Shown: positions 37,142 through 44,593 of the stretch, one piece after another | Layout of the letters: each line of letters begins with the position of its first letter | Position numbering within the stretch: position 1 is the first letter of the stretch | Origin: Thiohalophilus sp. | GTDB taxonomy: Bacteria; Pseudomonadota; Gammaproteobacteria; UBA6429; Thiohalophilaceae | Direction of reading: 5' to 3' | DNA length: 64,000 nt | Assembly (NCBI RefSeq): GCF_034521165.1 | Contig: NZ_JAXHMV010000011.1 | Span: 1-64,000, forward strand | Made by a program: the position numbers and the translations under genes | Notes under the pieces: generated by a model | What the model saw: only the letters and a program-made list of their open reading frames with translations | Database searches by the model: none | What the model was told of the DNA's origin: nothing

Positions 37142-38669
37142 AAAAGTTTGCAGTTTGCAGCTGGCAGATAGAATAAGTTCTGAGTTCTGAGTTCTGAGTA
37201 CTTAGGATTATTTGTTGTAGGAGCGCCTCCGGCGCGATTGCCCGCCGGTGCCGGGATCGCGGTCAAAGCCCGCTCCCGGCGTCCTCCGGACGCAGTGTCG
37301 AGGTACGAGGAAAGACCTTATAACTCGATATTCAGAGTTGTGAGCGCCTCCGGCGCGAGATACGGGAACAGACAGGCCCATCGCGGTCAAAGCCCGCTCC
37401 CGGCGTCCTCCGGACGCAGTGTCGAGGTACGAGTGACGAGGTACGAGGAAAGACCTTATAACTCGACATTCAGAGCTTGTAGGAGCGCCTCCGGCGCGAG
37501 GGATCACGGGAACAGACAGGCCCATCGCGGTCAAAGCCCGCTCCTACCGAGCAGGCCAAACACGGTGTAGATTTTCCTCGTCCTCGTCTGTCCCGGCCGA
37601 AGGCCTCGGCTGCCAACTGCCGACTGCAAACTACCAACTTCGCTCTTGTAAGGCCCATCGCGGCGCAGCCGCTCCTACAAATCGGGTGGGTTAGATTGTT
37701 CCTTCCTCGTCACTCGTCCCTGTCCTTCAGACGCGCCAGCGCCTGAAGGACCTGTAGGAGCGCCCTGCGGGCGCGATTGCCGCCGATGCCGGGGTCGCGG
37801 TCGAAGCCCGCTCCTACAACTCATGTGGGTTAGATTGTTCCTTCCCCGTCACTCGTCCCTGTCCTTCATTCAGACGCCTCAGCGCCTGAAGGACCTGTAG
37901 GAGCGCCCCACGGGCGCGATTGCCGCCGATGCCGGGGTCGCGGTCGAAGCCCGCTCCTACCGACAGGCCGAGGCGGTGCAGGTTTTCCTGGTCCCTCGTT
38001 ACTCCCCGAAGGGGGTAGGGGAAAACCCTAATCTTCCATGAAAACAACGCTTTACACTTCTGCAACATTTGCTTAGTATTGCGTTCAAGTCTTGAACAAC
38101 CCGGCCGATAACAGACTCAGAAACAGGGATGCCCCTGTTTCTGGTGCTGGCAAAAAGCGATACCCGGCACACGCTGGCGGGGAATCGGCCGTCTGCAGAC
38201 TTGAAAGGTGGTGCAGGCTGATAGCGCAAAGCGGTATCGGCTTCATCGGTAGGGATGAAGAGCTACGGCTCAGAACCCGAAACTCAGTACTGTTTGTACT
38301 GCCGGCTGCCATCTGCAAACTGATAACTTGCTCTTTGATTATGCTGTACCCTGCACGGCAGGGCGGTAGCGTGCCCAAATGCCCGGATAGGCTGATAGAG
38401 CGAAGCGATATCAGGCGGATAGATGCCGGACACCGCTACGCTTTGTCCGGCCTACAACTGGCCGATTGGGCTCGGCTCCTACGGTAATGTTGAATTTTTA
38501 ATGATGAATTTTGAATTGATGTGCCCCTTGGGGCGCTGTTTTTGATCGAAACCACGGGATATAGGAGGCCAGCCGCTCCCTGGCCAAATAGAATTCAACA
38601 CTCAAAATTCATCATTCAAAATTGCCCTTTACTGCCAACTGCTATCTGCCGACTGCCAACTTCGATTTA
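37142..38669. repeat. Long repeat block between vapC and the EPS regulator
   Basis: No gene is supported in 1.5 kb. In order: TTTGCAG and AGTTCTG heptamers (37146-37200), BIME units (37220-37560), inverted REP pairs (37650-37960), a segment 38000-38100 without obvious repeats, other REP types (GCCGGATAGG near 38384; GATGCCGGAC near 38421), ATTCAAA heptamers (38590-38625), then CTGCCAACTTCG at 38655-38665. The last array stands directly before the regulator ATG at 38670. Confidence 0.75.
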
Positions 38670-39017
38670 ATGCTAACCGACGAAACCCGCTACAAGCTCC
38701 TCAAGCTGCTGGAACAAAACCCCGGCATGAATCAGCGTGAGCTGGCGACCGAGCTTGGCATCAGCCTGGGCAAGACCAACTATTGCCTCAAGGCCCTGAT
38801 CGACAAAGGCTGGGTCAAGGCGGGCAATTTCCGCCAGAACCCGCGTAAAATGCATTATGCTTATTTATTGACGCCGAAGGGACTGGAAGAAAAAGCCCGC
38901 GTCACCCTGCGCTTTTTAAAGCGCAAGCAGGAAGAATACGAACAACTGGTCGACGAGCTACAAGAACTGCGCGAAGAAGCCGCCGCGCTCAAGGCCATCG
39001 AAGAAGGCGAGGGATAA
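38670..39017 (+). CDS. MarR-family EPS-associated transcriptional regulator
   Basis: 115 residues from ATG 38670; the in-frame upstream extension is only translated heptamer repeat. A winged helix is visible (RYKLLKLLEQNPGMNQREL, ISLGKTNYCLKALIDKGWVK, then the wing NFRQNPRKMHYAYLLTPKG). A coiled C-terminal helix follows (LKRKQEEYEQLVDELQELRE). This combination, placed immediately before an RfaH gene and an exopolysaccharide locus, is characteristic of EPS-associated MarR regulators. It probably controls the polysaccharide genes. Confidence 0.82.
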   Translation: MLTDETRYKLLKLLEQNPGMNQRELATELGISLGKTNYCLKALIDKGWVKAGNFRQNPRKMHYAYLLTPKGLEEKARVTLRFLKRKQEEYEQLVDELQELREEAAALKAIEEGEG

Positions 39018-39020
39018 CCG

Positions 39021-39521
39021 ATGCATCACTGGTACGTGGTCCAGACCAAGCCCAAAAAGGAAAACCAGGCCATCGAGAACCTGGAACGCCAGGGTTACAC
39101 CGCCTACTGCCCCAAAATGGCCCAGGCCAAACGCCGCCGCCAGCGCTGGCAAAAAATCATCGAGCCGCTGTTTCCCCGTTACCTGTTCGTGCAGCTGGCC
39201 ATGGGCATCGACGACTTCGGCCCCATTCGTTCGACTCTGGGTGTATTGAACATGGTCCGCTTCGGCAACCAGCCGGCGACCATTCCCCAGCAGGTTATCG
39301 ACACTATCCACCGGCAGGAACAGGTCCTGCTGGGAGAACCGGGCGATCAACCGACCTGGCAACCGGGCGACAAGGTCCAGGTCGTCGAAGGCGCCTTCGC
39401 CGGCCTCAACGGCATCTTCGAAAAAACCTGCGGCACCGAACGCGTCATCGTCCTGCTCGACATGCTCGGCCGCCAGAACCGCGTCACCGTCGAAACCCAC
39501 GACGTCGTCCCGGTGATATAA
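39021..39521 (+). CDS. rfaH: Transcription antitermination protein RfaH (NusG-like)
   Basis: 166 residues. The NGN domain begins HHWYVVQTKPKKENQAIENL and carries the RYLFV segment (PLFPRYLFVQLAM). The C-terminal KOW-like domain contains KVQVVEGAFAGLNGIFEK. RfaH loads onto RNA polymerase at ops elements and prevents termination in long surface-polysaccharide operons. It follows the MarR regulator by 3 bases, so the two are co-transcribed. I did not find a clear ops element (GGCGGTAGCNT) before the EPS genes. Confidence 0.9.
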   Translation: MHHWYVVQTKPKKENQAIENLERQGYTAYCPKMAQAKRRRQRWQKIIEPLFPRYLFVQLAMGIDDFGPIRSTLGVLNMVRFGNQPATIPQQVIDTIHRQEQVLLGEPGDQPTWQPGDKVQVVEGAFAGLNGIFEKTCGTERVIVLLDMLGRQNRVTVETHDVVPVI

Positions 39522-39710
39522 GTTGGCAGATGGCAGTTAGCAGTCGGCAGTATGTAGGAGCGGCTCCGCCGCGATAACAAAAAGAGAGTAGGCCGGATCA
39601 AGCAAAGCGGATCCGGCAGCACTTCTGTATTTGCTGCAAACTGACGGCTGCCAACTGCCAACTTTATTTTATGCTAGCATTATGCTGTCACTTTACACCG
39701 GAGAAGTGAG
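39522..39710. repeat. Palindromic repeat module between rfaH and a TA pair
   Basis: The module begins AAGTTGGCAGATGGCAG at 39521 and ends GCTGCCAACTGCCAACTTT at 39647-39665, its inverse. In between lie a REP (GGAGCGGCTCCGCCGCGA) and a second REP type (GCCGGATCAAGC...GCGGATCCGGC). ATGCTAGCAT (39671-39680) is a 10-base perfect palindrome next to a TATGCT -10-like box and is a candidate operator for the following antitoxin. Confidence 0.65.
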
Positions 39711-39935
39711 ATGGCCACAGTAACAGTGCGGAATTTGCCCGACAACGTGGTTGAACGGCTCAAACAGGCGGCCGAAGGGCATCAGCATTCCATGGAACAG
39801 GAAGTCAGGGCATTGCTCCAGCGCTACTATGGCCCCCGGGAAGAGATTCTGAGCCGGGTGCGTGAGCGTTGGACACAAATGCCGCCATTGAGCCCGGAGG
39901 ATGTCGCGGACTGGCGGAATCAAGGTCGACGTTAG
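39711..39935 (+). CDS. FitA/VapB-type antitoxin
   Basis: 74 residues, ATG after GGAGAAG. TVTVRNLPDNVVERLKQAAEG and HSMEQEVRALLQRYYG form the ribbon-helix-helix of FitA-like antitoxins, and the tail (PEDVADWRNQGRR) contacts the toxin. The stop overlaps the GTG start of the toxin. Confidence 0.82.
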   Translation: MATVTVRNLPDNVVERLKQAAEGHQHSMEQEVRALLQRYYGPREEILSRVRERWTQMPPLSPEDVADWRNQGRR

Positions 39936-40342
39936 TGGTGATCGATACCATGGTATTTGCCTACGCCCTGCTGGGGGTAGAGCAATACCGTGAGACGGCG
40001 CTGGAAGTCCTGAAAAAAGCCGAGTCGATCGTCGTACCCGACACCGTCCGTGCCGAGCTGGCCAATGTGCTCTGGCAATGGGTGCAACGCGCCGGCACCG
40101 ATGCGGCAACGGCCTATGAGATCATGGAAGACGCCGAGGCCCTTTTTACGCAGGTCGTCAGTAGTCAGGCGCTATGGCCACAAGCCCTGACCTTCTCGAT
40201 AGAACAAGACCACCCGGTTTACGACACACTCTTTGTCACCGCCGCCGAACAACACAACATGCGGGTCGTCACGTTCGACCAACGCATGCGAGCGAGATTT
40301 CCCGAACAAACCCTGGAAGCGGGTGAATACCTGAGTCTGTAA
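39935..40342 (+). CDS. vapC: PIN-domain toxin (VapC family)
   Basis: 135 residues from GTG 39935, giving MVIDTMVFAYALLG. PIN acidic residues: VIDTMV, VRAELANVLW, HPVYDTLFVTAAE and VVTFDQRM, with the expected spacing. It is paired with the FitA-like antitoxin. Immediately after the stop lies an ACTCAGC heptamer array (40354-40387). Confidence 0.83.
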   Translation: MVIDTMVFAYALLGVEQYRETALEVLKKAESIVVPDTVRAELANVLWQWVQRAGTDAATAYEIMEDAEALFTQVVSSQALWPQALTFSIEQDHPVYDTLFVTAAEQHNMRVVTFDQRMRARFPEQTLEAGEYLSL

Positions 40343-40393
40343 AGTCCTGACGAAACTCAGCACTCAGCACTCAGCACTCAGAACTGACAGTTC

Positions 40394-40430
40394 TGCCAAC
40401 TTTGTCCAATCTGGTCTATAATCTGACCAG
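40394..40430 (+). promoter_or_regulatory. Promoter/operator of the Phd-PIN module
   Basis: TATAAT (40417-40422) lies between inverted arms CTGGTC (40411-40416) and GACCAG (40425-40430). A -35-like TGCCAA with 17-base spacing falls inside the terminal heptamer CTGCCAAC, so the repeat may contribute part of the promoter. Confidence 0.5.
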
Positions 40431-40455
40431 TTAATGAGTCATATCGGAGCCCAAC

Positions 40456-40704
40456 ATGGACAGTAAAACAGTCAGCCTGGCGGATGCCAAGGCGCGGCTT
40501 AGCGAGCTGGCCGAGCTGGCGGCGGCGGGGGAGACCGTGGTGATCACCAAACGCGGTAAACCGGTGGTTCGCATGACCCGACCCGAGAGTCCCCGCAAAC
40601 CGGTGGACCTGGAGCAGCTGCAACAATTAACGGCCAGCATGCCGCCGCAAAGCGAAGAAGCCGGCGAGTTCATGCGACAAATGCGGGATAACGCCCGCTA
40701 TTAA
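40456..40704 (+). CDS. Phd/YefM-family antitoxin
   Basis: 82 residues. TVSLADAKARLSELAELAAAGETV and VITKRGKPVVRM are the Phd/YefM DNA-binding and dimerisation fold. The C-terminal tail (EEAGEFMRQMRDNARY) would neutralise the toxin. The stop overlaps the toxin ATG by one base. The operator at 40411-40430 suggests autoregulation. Confidence 0.85.
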   Translation: MDSKTVSLADAKARLSELAELAAAGETVVITKRGKPVVRMTRPESPRKPVDLEQLQQLTASMPPQSEEAGEFMRQMRDNARY

Positions 40705-40898
40705 TGCTGTATCTCGACACCAGTCTGCTGGTCTCGGCCCTGACCAACGAGTCGCGCACCACCGAGATGCAACAATGGCTGGCAGCGCAGCCGCCAGAAC
40801 AACTGACCATCAGCGACTGGGTGATTACCGAATTTTCCGGTGCACTGTCGCTCAAATTGCGTAACAGGCAACTCAACACCACACCTCTCAGTACTTAG
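40704..40898 (+). pseudogene. PIN-domain toxin truncated at a heptamer array
   Basis: The frame starts MLYLDTSLLVSALTNESRTT and includes the PIN segment ISDWVITEFSGALSLKLRN, with the first Asp and the Glu. It then enters the repeat (NTTPLST, encoded by AACACCACACCTCTCAGTAC) and stops at 64 residues. PIN toxins are usually about 130-140 residues, so the half carrying the last two acidic residues is missing. The repeat junction coincides with the loss. The antitoxin is intact. Confidence 0.8.
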
Positions 40899-40923
40899 TA
40901 CTTAGCACTCAGAACTATTTCAT

Positions 40924-41232
40924 ATGTACGCTGATATAACAGAAAAACAGGCTGACATTAATCGATTGTGCGAAGAATATCATGTGCAACGGCTAGCCAT
41001 TTTTGGCTCGGCACTGGGTGATTCATTTGACCCGGAACACAGTGATCTGGATTTTCTGGTTGATTTTGAATCGATGTCGCCTGAAAAATATGCCGATGCC
41101 TATTTTGGATTGCTTGAGGAATTACAATCGCTGTTTAAGCGGCCGATAGACCTGGTTAGCGCATCCAGCTTGCGCAACCCCTGGTTACGGCGTGAAGTTG
41201 AACTAAATCAGTCGCTTCTGTATGCGGCGTGA
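40924..41232 (+). CDS. mntA: MNT-domain nucleotidyltransferase antitoxin
   Basis: 102 residues. The minimal nucleotidyltransferase motif is complete: LAIFGSALGDSFDPEHSDLDFLV (GS-x-x-x...D-x-D, metal-binding aspartates at about residues 37-39), then RPIDLVSASSL with the third Asp. MntA proteins neutralise HEPN toxins by AMP transfer to a toxin tyrosine. It overlaps the HEPN gene by 11 bases. The start follows ACTATTTCATATG, the end of a heptamer array. Confidence 0.87.
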   Translation: MYADITEKQADINRLCEEYHVQRLAIFGSALGDSFDPEHSDLDFLVDFESMSPEKYADAYFGLLEELQSLFKRPIDLVSASSLRNPWLRREVELNQSLLYAA

Positions 41233-41575
41233 ACCGGAAAAATACCTGCATGATATCTGGGTGGCTGGCTCTCGGGTGCAGCAATTTGTTCATAAAAAAG
41301 ATTATTCGGACTATCTCAAGGATGAGCTCTTGCGAGCTGGCGTGGAACGGCAGTTTGAAATCATGGGTGAGGCACTAAATCAACTTGCCAGAGTTTCGCC
41401 GGACATGGTGGCTTCCATTCCTGAATACAAAAGGATTATAGCATTTCGAAATATCCTGATTCATGGATATGCCGACGTCGATGATGCACTTGTCTGGGGT
41501 GTTGTTGAAGGCAAACTACCGGGCTTGATGCAAGCAGTCTCTCGTTTGCTTGACGAAAAAAATGAACCGAAATAA
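41222..41575 (+). CDS. hepT: HEPN-domain toxin HepT (DUF86)
   Basis: 117 residues. The HEPN ribonuclease motif RNILIHGY (R-x4-H plus Tyr at +2) is present, preceded by GVERQFEIMGEALNQL. The tyrosine is the expected AMPylation site for the partner. The module is complete and overlapping. A new ACTCAGC array begins 2 bases after the stop. Confidence 0.87.
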   Translation: MRREPEKYLHDIWVAGSRVQQFVHKKDYSDYLKDELLRAGVERQFEIMGEALNQLARVSPDMVASIPEYKRIIAFRNILIHGYADVDDALVWGVVEGKLPGLMQAVSRLLDEKNEPK

Positions 41576-41746
41576 ATGACTCAGCACTCAGCACTCAGCA
41601 CTCAGCCAAGTAGGGTGCGTCCTACGCACCAACTCAGCACTCAGCACTATTCTTTTTTAGCTTCTGAATTTGCTGCAAACTGAAGACTGCCAACTGCTAA
41701 CTTTGTTTTGACTCAGCACTATTTCACCCGGACCTGTACCCAACCG
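41576..41746. repeat. Heptamer arrays between hepT and the next TA pair
   Basis: ACTCAGC arrays at 41579-41604 and 41631-41648 flank GGGTGCGTCCTACGCACC, a 9-bp inverted pair. Then come CTGCCAACTGCTAACTTTG (41688-41706) and ACTCAGCACTATTTCACC. No gene. Confidence 0.65.
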
Positions 41747-41780
41747 GTAACGTACGCTACAATGAAAGTACGTACGTTAC
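41747..41780 (+). promoter_or_regulatory. Operator/promoter of an autoregulated TA pair
   Basis: GTAACGTACG (41747-41756) and CGTACGTTAC (41771-41780) are exact inverted arms around TACAAT (41758-41763), a -10 candidate. GGAGG follows before the antitoxin ATG. Confidence 0.62.
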
Positions 41781-41792
41781 GGAGGCGTCGCC

Positions 41793-42020
41793 ATGATCGA
41801 AAACCTGACCCCCTCACGGTTAAGGGCCAATTTGTACCGCATCCTGGATCGGGTCCTGGAATCAGGAGAACCGGTTGAAATCGAACGCAAGGGACGGCGG
41901 CTGCGGATTATCGCCGAGCAAAAAGGCAAACTGGATATGCTTCAACCGCATCCGCAATACCTCAAAGGCAACAAGGAGGATCTCGTACACATGGATTGGT
42001 CGGACGAATGGCGTCCCTGA
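41793..42020 (+). CDS. Phd/YefM-like antitoxin
   Basis: 75 residues. ENLTPSRLRANLYRILDRVLESGEPV and EIERKGRRLRII match the prevent-host-death fold. The tail (LVHMDWSDEWRP) is typical of antitoxins with PIN partners. It overlaps the toxin by 13 bases and has a palindromic operator upstream. Confidence 0.82.
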   Translation: MIENLTPSRLRANLYRILDRVLESGEPVEIERKGRRLRIIAEQKGKLDMLQPHPQYLKGNKEDLVHMDWSDEWRP

Positions 42021-42397
42021 TTTACCTTGATACCCATGTCGTGGCCTGGCTCTATAGTGAAGGAGCCAGTGCCGTTCCAGGCTCTGCCCGAACCTTGCTG
42101 GAATCCAGCAATGATATTCGGCTATCGCCCATGGTGCGCCTGGAGCTGCAGTATCTTTATGAAATTGAACGGGTGACTCAACCACCGTTGCCGGTACTGG
42201 ATGCAATAGAATCAGCACTGGGCGTTACTGTTTGCAAAGCCTCTTTCGCCGCGGTCGTCCGCGAAGCCGAAGCACAAACCTGGACCCGCGATCCCTTCGA
42301 CCGGTTGATAGTGGCCCAGGCCGCGGTCTTCGATGCACCGCTCATCACCAAAGACGAAACCATCCACGCTCACTACAGCAAAGCGGTGTGGGAGTAG
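42008..42397 (+). CDS. PIN-domain toxin
   Basis: 129 residues from ATG 42008 (MASLIYLDTHVVAWLYSEG). Acidic PIN residues: YLDTHV, LSPMVRLELQYL, RDPFDRLIVAQA and ITKDETIHAHY. The family resembles PIN toxins that pair with Phd-type antitoxins. Complete. The downstream region returns to ACTCGGC/ACTCAGC heptamers and a REP. Confidence 0.84.
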   Translation: MASLIYLDTHVVAWLYSEGASAVPGSARTLLESSNDIRLSPMVRLELQYLYEIERVTQPPLPVLDAIESALGVTVCKASFAAVVREAEAQTWTRDPFDRLIVAQAAVFDAPLITKDETIHAHYSKAVWE

Positions 42398-42601
42398 AAA
42401 ATAAACCGAAATAAATGACTCGGCACTCAGCACTATTTTCTAGAGAGCAGCTCCGCCGAGATAGATAAAAATCGGCAGCATGTAGGAGCGGCTCCGCCGC
42501 GATAACTGCCAACTGTGTGCTTTGTTATTAATTCAACATTCAAAACTCAAAATTAATACCTGCTGCTAACTTATTCGTGCCAACTGTTTTTACTAAATTT
42601 T
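42398..42601. repeat. REP and heptamers before an MNT gene
   Basis: ACTCGGCACTCAGCACTATTTT (42419-42437) is followed by REP halves (GCAGCTCCGCCGAGA; GTAGGAGCGGCTCCGCCGCGA), CATTCAAAACTCAAAATTA heptamers (42537-42555) and CGTGCCAACTG. No gene. Confidence 0.62.
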
Positions 42602-43003
42602 ATGAGTAAAAAAACAGAAACCGCCAACCAGCTCCGGGAAATCCTGGGCCACCATCCGAATATCCGGCTGGCTATCCTCTTCGGATCCCTGGCAACGGAC
42701 AGAGCGGGCCGGGATAGCGATCTGGATATTGCCATCTCATTGGGCCGTCCGATGACCAGCGAAGAGCAAATGGCGCTTATTTCGGAGTTAGGAGAACGTA
42801 TCGGCAGGCCTGTCGACCTGATTGATCTGACCCGGGTCGGTGAACCATTGTTAGGCCAAATCATTCGCCATGGCCGCCTATTAGTTGGTGAAAAAGCAGA
42901 CTACACCAAACTCAAGGTTCGTCATTTGTTAGATCAGGCTGATTTTGTGCCGTACCAGCAAAGGCTATTGGCTGAAAGAAGGCAGAAATGGATAGGGCAT
43001 TAA
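42602..43003 (+). CDS. mntA: MNT-domain nucleotidyltransferase antitoxin
   Basis: 133 residues. Catalytic block LAILFGSLATDRAGRDSDLDIAI and RPVDLIDLTRVGEPLLGQII are those of MntA-like enzymes with an extended C-terminus (ADFVPYQQRLLAERRQKWI). A close paralog lies at 50941-51351. The partner toxin gene starting 16 bases before the stop is internally deleted. Confidence 0.85.
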   Translation: MSKKTETANQLREILGHHPNIRLAILFGSLATDRAGRDSDLDIAISLGRPMTSEEQMALISELGERIGRPVDLIDLTRVGEPLLGQIIRHGRLLVGEKADYTKLKVRHLLDQADFVPYQQRLLAERRQKWIGH

Positions 43004-43146
43004 TGATGAGAAAAGCAGTCGGTTTTCGTAATATCGCTGTTCATAACTACCAGGTTGTCGACTGGGCAATCGTGCACAATATTGCCAGGAAACAGATACA
43101 TGACTTTAAAGACTTTGCCAGAGCAGTTACTCAGCAACCAGACTGA
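42988..43146 (+). pseudogene. HepT toxin with a large internal deletion
   Basis: The frame reads MDRALM then MRKAVGFRNIAVHNYQVVDW to TGA at 43144. Compared with the paralog at 51336, about 260 bases are missing between MDRAL and MRKAVGFRN. The HEPN motif RNIAVHNY and the C-terminal helix survive, but the N-terminal helices are gone. It is probably inactive as a toxin, while its MntA partner is intact. Confidence 0.75.
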
Positions 43147-43210
43147 AAGCATGTATGATCTTAACTAAGAACTAAGAACTAAGAACTAAGAACTAAAAAT
43201 TGGAATAATA
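43147..43210. repeat. ACTAAGA heptamer array before wzz
   Basis: About five units of AACTAAG (43164-43199) followed by AAATTGGAATAATA and the Wzz start. No Shine-Dalgarno stronger than GGAATAA is seen. Confidence 0.6.
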
Positions 43211-44036
43211 ATGAACAATAACCAAACACCACAACAACCCGCGCCCCAGCAATACTACTATCCCGACGACGAGATTAGTCTCATCGATCTCTGGAACACC
43301 CTGATGCGGCGCAAAAAAGTACTGATTACGGCGTTCGCAGCGGTAATTGTGGTGGCGATCATCTATCTCTTACTGGCCAAACCTGTCTACGAAAGCCGAG
43401 CCATAGTCGAGATCGGCAGGGCGGGTAATAAAGTTGTCGAAGATGTTAATGTCTTAAAACAAAGGTTGCTCGCTGCATATTCAGGAACTGCAGAATTCAA
43501 AATAGACGCCCTGGATACTAATCCTGAAGGCACAAAGAATTCAGTAAGGATTGTCGTGCATGCCGGATCACTCTCCAAAGCCAAAGAGTCTCTTTTCCGC
43601 AGTTATTGAGAAAATGAAGACCCGTCATAATGAACAATATAGAGAGGCCGTTGCCCGTTTGGAAAAGCGCGAACAATCGCTGCTCAATGATATTCGCGGA
43701 TATCGCAGTCAACTGGATGAACTCGACCTTGTAATCAAAAATATCAAAGGCGCTGATGCGGGCCATCTTGCACTGTTGATGGTAAACAGGGGCAATGTAA
43801 GAGATACAATTGTCGCCATGGAGAAGGATCTCGTTGATGCGCAGTCAATGTTGTCTGACTCCTTCGCTACTCACATCGTTGGCAAACAGCTGACAAAAGA
43901 GAGCCCTGTCAAACCAAAACCGAAGCTGGTCATGGCCCTGTCCATCGTCCTCGGCCTCATGCTCGGCGTCTTCGCCGCCTTCTTCGCCGAATTCATCGCC
44001 AGGGCAAGGAATACCGGTTCAGGTAAAGAAATGTAG
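43211..44036 (+). CDS. Wzz/chain-length-determinant-like membrane protein, frameshifted
   Basis: Two frames make one protein of about 275 residues, with the shift near 43580. The N-terminus is glutamine/proline-rich, then EISLIDLWNTLMRRKKVLIT and the first membrane helix (FAAVIVVAIIYLLL). The periplasmic part is coiled (RLEKREQSLLNDIRGYRSQL). The second membrane helix near the C-terminus (LVMALSIVLGLMLGVFAAFF) follows a PVKPKPK segment. This two-helix, coiled-coil plan with a proline-rich second helix region is the Wzz/polysaccharide copolymerase fold. It regulates polymer chain length. First gene of the EPS locus. Confidence 0.8.
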
Positions 44037-44100
44037 AATACAGTACTTAGTTCTAAGTCCTTAGTACTCAGGACTCAGAACTATTTTTTTAAACTCAAGG
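44037..44100. repeat. Mixed-orientation heptamers before an S23-like gene
   Basis: TACTTAGTTCTAAGTCC then AGTACTCAGGACTCAGAAC and ATTTTTTT. The opposite orientations could form a hairpin directly upstream of the four-helix-bundle gene. Confidence 0.55.
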
Positions 44101-44110
44101 AGGAGTAAAA

Positions 44111-44482
44111 ATGGCTGGAATAGAACGATTCGAAGACCTGATAGCCTGGCAAAAGTCCAGAGAAATGGCTGCCGCAATTTATAAAATCACCGGCGAAGGC
44201 AACTTTTCCAAAGACTTTGCCCTTCGCGACCAGATTCGACGGGCGGCAGTATCGGTGATGTCGAATATAGCAGAAGGGTTCGAGCGAAAAGGATCAAAAG
44301 AATTTCACCAGTTCCTGGTTATTGCCAAAGCCTCCTGCGCCGAAGTCCGCTCCCAATTATATGTCGCCCTCGACGTGGGATATATAAACAATAGTATGTT
44401 TGAACGTTTGTACGATATTTCTGTAGAAGTATCAAAAATAACCTCAGGACTACGAACCTCAGTCGCCAAACAATGTGAATGA
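44111..44482 (+). CDS. Four-helix-bundle protein (S23/IVP family), copy 1
   Basis: 123 residues behind AAGGAGGAG. Family signature: FEDLIAWQKSREMAAAIYKI, FALRDQIRRAAVSVMSNIAEG and KEFHQFLVIAKASCAEVRSQL. The family includes the proteins encoded in 23S rRNA intervening sequences and is structurally related to DGR Avd. Its molecular role is unknown; RNA or nucleic-acid binding is inferred from the basic bundle. It is flanked on both sides by ACTAAGA-type heptamers. Confidence 0.85.
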   Translation: MAGIERFEDLIAWQKSREMAAAIYKITGEGNFSKDFALRDQIRRAAVSVMSNIAEGFERKGSKEFHQFLVIAKASCAEVRSQLYVALDVGYINNSMFERLYDISVEVSKITSGLRTSVAKQCE

Positions 44483-44593
44483 TCGAGTACTAAGAACTAA
44501 GAACTAAGAACTATCTCTTAACTAAGTACTAAGAACTCGGAACTAAGAACTATTAATATGACTCAGCACTCAGAACTCAGAACTCAGCACTAT
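44483..44593. repeat. Heptamer array running into the ugd start
   Basis: GTACTAAGAACTAAGAAC units (44487-44511) and AAGTACTAAGAACTCGG (44523-44539) are followed by ACTATTAAT, then ATGACTCAGCACTCAGAAC. The array continues as the first 11-12 codons of ugd (44558-44593), so start codon and N-terminal peptide come from the repeat. Confidence 0.75.

Noticed and set aside
39021..43210. ops element for RfaH upstream of the EPS genes
   Set aside because: No convincing GGCGGTAGCNT match was seen before wzz, ugd or manC, so I do not annotate one.
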